The position numbers and the translations under genes are program-made. Positions 58,294 to 64,000 of a DNA stretch of 64,000 bases are shown piece after piece. The stretch's first letter is position 1. Every line of letters starts with the position of its first letter. Below the pieces are notes generated by a model. It was not told where the DNA came from and ran no database searches. It worked only from the letters and a program-made list of their open reading frames with translations. This DNA is from Liquidambar formosana (taxonomy: Eukaryota; Streptophyta; Magnoliopsida; Saxifragales; Altingiaceae), in the NCBI GenBank assembly GCA_039720395.1, contig CM077820.1:17071923-17135922 (forward strand), read 5' to 3'.

Positions 58294-59931
58294 TTTGTCT
58301 GAGAGGATTGTCGTCTATGGGGGGAGAAGAATGGGAACAATACAGACATATATATATATATGCACTTATTGTTCGAATACTACCCGGCCAAAATGCAGGC
58401 CGCATGGATTCCAAATTGTCGAGTGGGTTCTAAGGACAACATGTTTTTCCTCGAAAATATCTACTGCCAAAACTTTGGGGAGCTCTCTCGTTCCAGGTTT
58501 GGAGAGTTTTTTCTATGTTCATCATTGTTTCTTATCAGCATATGTGGGTGCTCAAGGACAATAAAGAACATTTTATTTTTCTTCCCTTTAAAGTTCTAAC
58601 TTATAATCTATGGGACAGAAAGGGTTCAGAGTCGGTTATTGTTAGGACCAAAAAAAAAAAAAAAAATAGAAGCAATGGCATGTTAACTTAATGACATTCT
58701 TCTCCCTTGTTAAGTGAGTAATTTTAGGTTCAAACTTATCTATGTCAACTTAGTGACATTCCCCTCACTCATTAAGTGAGTAATTTTCGATTTAAACATT
58801 TGGATAAGACATTGATGCCTATTTATTGATATTAAATGGCATAAGGATAGATTCTATTAATTGTCAAAAATAAAAATATACAAACAAATAAAAAAAATTA
58901 CCTAGAACTTTAATTCCATTTTCATCTTAATATCCTTAACTTCAAAACCAATCAAATTAAATCAACTTTAACTATTCAAAGTGCTTATTCCATTGTGCTT
59001 TCCAGATTTTTCTCCAAGTATATCGCCGCATATCTCTCCGTGCATTCGGCCATTGCATGCCTATTTGGATTCTACAACAAGTGGGTAGAGAAAATTCTAT
59101 CCAAGCCTAATCAGAAGCTCTCCAAGTCCACCTGGGACTAACTTCCTGACTTGAGTGGGAGAAAGGCACTGGGCATTATTTGTTGCTGATCAAAAAAAAA
59201 AAAAAAAGAAAGGCACTGGGCATTATTAATAAGGAGCCTCTTCACACATGCGAGGTACACATCATTCACTCTCTCCATTCCTTTTTTTCTTTCTCTACTT
59301 TTCTAACTGAAGCAACGGATAGGCTCCTGCCGGCATCTCACCGGTCACTTGAGCCCTTGCTTTGCAGGTGCTCCTCATGAGCACCTGGGATGGCTTGTGA
59401 AGATTTTTGGTCATCAACAGGTTCCATCTAGTATTTTGTGCATGTTCTTCCTATTAAATAAAATATTACAAATAAAAAATCATTTCAGATCCATTGAAAA
59501 TCAGCCCCATAATCTGGGAAAGTAATACAAGGCTCAATTGGAATTCAACCACCACCTATAAACCCTCAATCATATCACCCAAGTCAGCGATTTATCCCCT
59601 TTAAATTAGATTATAAACTGGGGCAAAATAAGCAAGTTCAATTCCTATGTGTATGAATACACTTTAATGAAGACATACACAATACATGAAGCAGATCCAT
59701 AATAGAAATAGACTCTTCTATATTTGTTCAAGCAACCTGAAAATTGGTAATGCTTGATTGCAATTAGAATTGATTCTATAAATAATAAGTGGTAAATCAA
59801 CTTTAAAGCAAGACATTATTTACTAGAAATAATATATGGTCCATCAGCTTCATAATTAACATCATTCCAACAAGCATAATCGAAATTTGAACAGATAAAC
59901 AATACGACAGCGACAATGGCGAGATAAGAAA
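58294..59931. other. Intergenic DNA; right half is the segmental duplication
   Basis: 58440-58570 matches the flank of member 7. A short tandem pair lies at about 58685-58790 (TTAACTTAATGACATTC / CAACTTAGTGACATTC, TTAAGTGAGTAATTTT). From 58991 onward it follows 23988 onward, except for a small insertion with an A-run at 59175-59215 that duplicates GAAAGGCACTGGGCATTATT. Confidence 0.6.
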
Positions 59932-61230
59932 TCAAACACAGGCGAGAGACTCAGCATATTGATGAGCACACAGCCACCCAGAACTAGCACAACTGAAAGC
60001 AAGGTCACAAAGCTTCTTGAAACTCATGTCCTTAAAACTGTAACGTACGGCCTTACGATAAATGCGCAGCACCAAAAACGAGTCCTCATCATTTTCTTCC
60101 CGAACAAGATAAAGTATAGTCAAATTGTAATACCTGAAATTTGACGGGTCAAATTCGCTCCTTCTGATATCTGAAAATGTAGTTGGAACCGCATCAAGAT
60201 CGACTTGGTACTTCACGAACCACCTCGAGTAGTCCCTCTCCATCTCATAGACTAAAAGTCGAGCATTAGGAGGGTCACTCATGAAGATAAGATGCAAATG
60301 GTCTCGACACTCCCCAAAATACCTAATCCCCCTCTCGCCCTCGTAGCAGTGCCGATTGTGAGTTTCAGGCAATGGCGTTTGTCGGAGTCGCTCTTGATTG
60401 ACATCAAAGCTCACCATCGTCCTCGAATTGCCAATCCAGTGAATAGCACCATTCCAGAAAACACCAGCTTCAAATTTAACATCAACACGTGAAGTGAAAG
60501 ATTCACCGGAGACCCTCCAAGCACCCGTCTCCGACGAATAAATTTCAATCCAGTAACGATCCGGCGGAAGAACAGTCATCCTAACACACACAACTTGGTA
60601 ATGGAGCGATTTAGAAGGATCAAAAGCTAGACCTACGGCAGCAACAGCACGGAAAGGCATGGCGCGGAGTTCCGGTATAAGAGTGAATTGGTGGGCAGTG
60701 GGATTGCAGATGTAATAGTCTCGCTTATCTTTTGTGTTTTGATTGCTATAACAGCAGAGTAAGCCATTGCAAGACTGCAAGACACGGATCCACGCAGGAA
60801 GAGTTGGGAAAGCGGTGGAGGGCTTGCCGTGGAGAGGGACGAATTCGAAATCCGGGCCGTCGAGAGGAAAGAAATCGAAATCGAAATCGGGGTCGTCGAG
60901 GCAGGAAAATTTGGACAAGATGAGAGCAGAGAGGGGGTTAGGGTTAGGGTTTCGACGGCGCAAGAAATGGGAATCGGAGATGAGAGAGAGCCAGTGCTTG
61001 GATACGCATTTGAAACTGATGAGAGATCTAATGGGTAAGTGAATAAGGATCTGGGTCAAGAGGTCGTCGTTGCCGGCGATTGTATCGGCAGATGATGTAT
61101 GGTGAATCGTTGCAGCGCCACCGGTAGTGTCCACTTCTACATTTCTTCCAGTGGAGAGCATGGCTCTTTCTAATATTGCGAAGAGAATTGTTGGCGCAAA
61201 AATATATGCCCTCGCTACGCTACCCCACTC
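58991..61230. repeat. Segmental duplication, right copy
   Basis: Partner of 23988-26165, containing the intact F-box gene of the pair. It diverges from the left copy just after CCCTCGCTAC, where the left copy carries a MITE and then the transposon nest. Confidence 0.85.
59932..61161 (-). CDS. F-box protein with FBA-type C-terminus (array member 9)
   Basis: Complete single-exon gene, 409 aa from the ATG at 61161 (MLSTGRNVEVDTTGG). The open frame extends further upstream without an ATG. The F-box is at about 32-72 (DDLLTQILIHLP...LISFKCVSKHWLSLI). A short acidic-aromatic insert unique to this pair (DDPDFDFDFFPLDG) follows. The body has SCNGLLCC, YYICNPTAHQFTLIPEL, WIEIYSSETGAW, GVFWNGAIHWI, RYFGECRDHLHLIFMSD and YEMERDYSRWFVKYQVDL, and the tail is AHQYAESLACV. 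The likely role is SCF substrate receptor. A TATA-like ATATAT lies about 40 bp upstream, identical in the broken twin at 24879, and may be too close to be the real promoter. It is the only surviving functional member of its pair. Confidence 0.93.
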   Translation of the reverse strand: MLSTGRNVEVDTTGGAATIHHTSSADTIAGNDDLLTQILIHLPIRSLISFKCVSKHWLSLISDSHFLRRRNPNPNPLSALILSKFSCLDDPDFDFDFFPLDGPDFEFVPLHGKPSTAFPTLPAWIRVLQSCNGLLCCYSNQNTKDKRDYYICNPTAHQFTLIPELRAMPFRAVAAVGLAFDPSKSLHYQVVCVRMTVLPPDRYWIEIYSSETGAWRVSGESFTSRVDVKFEAGVFWNGAIHWIGNSRTMVSFDVNQERLRQTPLPETHNRHCYEGERGIRYFGECRDHLHLIFMSDPPNARLLVYEMERDYSRWFVKYQVDLDAVPTTFSDIRRSEFDPSNFRYYNLTILYLVREENDEDSFLVLRIYRKAVRYSFKDMSFKKLCDLAFSCASSGWLCAHQYAESLACV

Positions 61231-61234
61231 TCGC

Positions 61235-61432
61235 AATAGTTCAGATTTGATATGGTTGGCTAATTTTATGCACGGTGCGATAAACGTAAGATCGCTGACA
61301 CGTGGGTAAAAAAGAGAAATGGAGAGTTATAAGGCGTTGAACGTCAAATGCATCTATCGAATTTTAATCCTTTATTTCTCCTCCTTGCCACATGTTATCA
61401 ATCTTACGTTTACCGCACCAAATCCAAATCCC
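61235..61432. mobile_element. Foldback MITE upstream of F-box gene 9
   Basis: Arms GGTGCGATAAACGTAAGATC and the inverted AATCTTACGTTTACCGCACC pair almost perfectly. The outer ends (CAGATTTGATATGG and CCAAATCCAAATCC) are weaker. It is related to the element at 26166-26373 and to the outer end at 48643. The target duplication is unclear. Confidence 0.55.
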
Positions 61433-61738
61433 ACTCGCAGAGCCCTCATCTTTCCACTTGGTCGTTCCCTACAATGTAGCATAGGCCACACGGTACCGCG
61501 CACTACCAATTTCCATACTCCCTCAATCTCAAAGATAGGCTAAGTTTAACAAATCCACGTTGTGTAAGAAAAACTATTATTGCATTGGTTTATTATTTGT
61601 TATGCTTCATTTTGTCAATAATACCTTCTCTCACTCCATATTGGGTTTTGTGTTGGAAATAATTATTGAAATAATATAAGAATAATATAAGAAAATTTTT
61701 AAAAATTTTATGATTTAACTTTTTAAATGAACAAACAT

Positions 61739-63170
61739 TTTAGGATTGAGCCCTGCTACAAAAGACCATTCCGTCAGACGAAGTTGTCAGTACGACTGAC
61801 ATGGACTAAATATTTTAAAACACCCTCCGTCAAAACTAACGGAACATAAAAATCGATCTAATGAAGTCTTCCTCTTCATTCGTCCAAGCCCCATAATAAC
61901 ACTCACTCTCCTGCTACAAAAAAGAGGAAGGCACAGTCACACCCTAATCAAATAATTTTATTTTGTGAGAAAAACTACTTTAATCCAACCAACAACACAT
62001 GAAAAAAAAAAAAAAAGGGGGGGGGGGGGAAGAAGAAGAAAAAAAATCTAGCTAAGTTTGCAAAAAACCTTGCTAAGTTTACAAAAAACCTAGCTAAGTT
62101 TACAAAAAAATCTAGTTAAGTTTGCAAAAAACCTAGCTAAGTTTGCAAAAAATCTAGTTAAATTTACAAAAACCTTCCAGATCTTGTGATTACATCTCCA
62201 CCACCAGAAGCAAGACTTGACCTTCATGGGTCACCTTCTTTCAACTACATCTCCACTAACATTCGTCCATGTTAGAAAAAGAAAAGACCATCCCTGCATT
62301 CGGCCATGAATGATGCATCAAAACCTAGCTCTATGAAACGACGAGTTGTTTTCTCTCATTTCTCTTCTCATTTTTGAAAACACCATTGATGGCTAATCCA
62401 CTAAGTTTAAGATCTACAAAATTGGTGAAGATGAAATCTGAAATAACCCACTTTCTCACAACATTTATGTTGCATTTTCATATTGCAGAGAGATGAGAGA
62501 GAAAGATGTCTAGGAGGGTTAAATTGCACAGAATGAGAGAGAGAGAAACGTGGGTAGAGAGAGGAAAAGTAATTTTTTTTTTGGAAATGAGGTGTTGTTC
62601 TGTATCAATGAGGTAGGAGGGAGATAGAGAAGAAAGAGATAGAGAGGGAGAAAAGATTACTGACTAGGAGAAATAAATGTGGGTAGAGAGAGGATAGTGA
62701 GCGGACAAAAAAATAGGGAGAGGAGAGAGATAACAAAAAGTAAAGTGTACTAATGCTTCAGGAGAGAAAAAAGAGAGAAAGAGAGAAAAAAAGTGGATTG
62801 ACAAGAGAAATAAATGAGAAAGGAGATAGACAGAGAGTGAGTGGAGACCATTTGGAGAGAGTGTATGTGGCGTGAGAGTGAGAGAAAGAGAGAGAGAGAG
62901 AGAGAATATGGGTATATTCAAATTTCAAAATGAAAGGTTATGTGTTGTACGAGGCAAGTCAGGCTTTTTATTGGAAAAAGTGTGCTAGTGTCAGCTTTGT
63001 TTAGAAAGAGAAAGGCAAAAAGCAAATGTGTGTATATTTTTGCCAGCTTCTTCAGGAAGCTTCTTGTTTTTAACATCTTTTATTGTTTTTCAAAGGCATG
63101 TATATTTTTTATGGTCAGCTCACGGTCACATAATGTGAGTTCGGCTTGGATATCTTTATCCTTTAGGATT
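61739..63170. mobile_element. Insertion with 9-bp target duplication, no clear TIR
   Basis: Relative to the uninterrupted copy near 48957, the segment 61748-63161 is extra and flanked by TTTAGGATT on both sides (61739-61747, 63162-63170). It starts GAGCCCTGC and ends TTTATC. No long inverted ends are visible. It carries a 21-bp minisatellite (62047-62175) and a long GA-rich tract (62480-62910). The few open frames are low-complexity. A non-TIR Mutator-like element is one reading. Confidence 0.5.
62047..62175. repeat. Minisatellite of about 21 bp, six units
   Basis: Tandem units of the form CTAGCTAAGTTTGCAAAAAA, with variants TTGCTAAG and CTAGTTAAG and alternating GCAAAA/ACAAAA. Confidence 0.85.
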
Positions 63171-63190
63171 GACGAAAGAAAAGAAAAGGA

Positions 63191-63221
<31 letters not shown>

Positions 63222-63304
63222 GACCTATCTTTATGATACGGGAGTATAATTTTTCTAAAGTCAAGATTACAAGTCATTTATTAAGAAGTTATCGATCGTC
63301 AGTT

Positions 63305-64000
63305 CGATTCCAATTGGCAAAGGCTCCGTTTGGGCATCCCGCGTGGAAATCAATCCTACTATTCTCTTTTGATGGACGGCTGGGATTCAAAGTTTGGTTT
63401 TATTGTTTTAATGGGTCTAAACCCACTTTACCTAACCCGGTTGCTATAGACAAACTTTTCCCTTCCTTAGGCAGAGCATAAAGCTTCTCAAAGAAGCTTC
63501 CATACCCAACGTTTCCTCCCTCCCTCCATCACCAGCATTCGATGGCCGGCTCCCTCTCAGACGGCGACAACGACGTCGATAACTACACCATCGCTACCAT
63601 CTCTCTCTTTCTCTCACTAACAGACCCTCACCTCACCGATAGATCAGTTCCATTCTCCTCTCTCGCAGAAGCCCCCCAAAAAAACAAAAGGGGAAGGAAA
63701 ACAAAGAAAGGACAACCAAAAAAATTAAATTAAATTAAATAAGAAAAATAAGAATAAACGATAAAAACTTGATCAGGAATGAAGAAGGAACAACAACAAC
63801 AAAAACCCCCCAACAGATTTTTATCCAAAAGAGAAGATGAATAAAAAAAAATTATTACTTTTGTACATTTCTTGCAAAATTGAATTGGAGAAGCCGAGAA
63901 GCAGAACATAATAAACTTTTTAAAGAGGAAAACATGAATACAGAGCATTTTTAAAAGATAAAATAAAATATCAATGCAACCAAAATACAAATTGACGAGA
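63305..64000. mobile_element. Second copy of the long-TIR transposon, cut by the window edge
   Basis: Follows 49055-49745 in order (CAAAGGC-CCGTTTGGGCATCC, AAACCCACTTTA, GATGGCCGGCTCC). It lacks the AT microsatellite. Its right arm, if any, is outside the window. Confidence 0.65.

Larger units (their letters stand above)
61518..63244. mobile_element. Stowaway-like MITE interrupted by a 1.4-kb insertion
   Basis: Duplicate of 48731-48993 with ends CTCCCTCAATC and ATACGGGAG and TA on both sides (61516-61517, 63245-63246). Its middle is split by the insertion at 61748-63161. Confidence 0.75.

Noticed and set aside
5417..61161. Self-incompatibility S-locus (pollen F-box cluster)
   Set aside because: Clustered FBA F-box genes in transposon-rich DNA invite this reading. 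However, the wording fits the At5g07610-like family, no S-RNase is visible, and the genes are very similar tandem copies.

Overview
This window is nuclear DNA from a flowering plant, most likely a eudicot; I cannot name the species. The evidence is a tandem array of single-exon F-box genes with F-box-associated (FBA) C-termini, plant-type Ty3/gypsy and Ty1/copia retrotransposons, long-TIR Mutator-like elements, Tourist-, PIF- and Stowaway-type MITEs, L1 LINE debris and AT-rich intergenic DNA. I see no operon-like organisation and no rRNA or intact tRNA gene.

Layout. 1-2619: 5' part of a decayed Tat-like Ty3/gypsy element on the minus strand (gag plus one LTR) that runs off the left edge. 2620-24878: three intact F-box genes on the minus strand (5417-6547, 12859-14031, 19072-20238), separated by 5-6 kb of repeatedly duplicated intergenic DNA that carries LINE fragments, SINE-like units and MITEs. 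24879-26106: an F-box gene broken by a 2-bp deletion. 26166-48643: a 22.5-kb transposon nest. Its outer shell is a long inverted repeat. Inside lie a nearly intact 12-kb Athila-like element with target duplication ATAAT, an older copia element, and a 1.65-kb long-TIR Mutator-like element with a perfect 9-bp target duplication. 48644-64000: more MITEs, an F-box/LRR chimeric fragment, three decayed F-box genes (52168-53337, 54352-55260, 57062-58293) and a fourth intact F-box gene (59932-61161).

How it fits together. All F-box loci point the same way and share an N-terminal F-box, an FBA-type body and a C-terminal tail ending near ETLACV, so they arose by repeated local duplication. They would act as substrate receptors of SCF ubiquitin ligases. 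Their substrates cannot be told from sequence. Four loci are intact, four are broken at different stages, and one fragment is fused to LRR-kinase debris. This is a birth-and-death cluster. A segmental duplication ties 23988-26165 plus 48644-49745 to 58991-61230 plus 61433-64000; the transposon nest sits inside the first copy only.

The most unusual features are the antisense 202-codon reading frame and the palindromic leader repeats of the Athila-like element, the rebuilt N-terminus of the first F-box gene, and several transposon insertions whose empty sites can be read from neighbouring duplicates.
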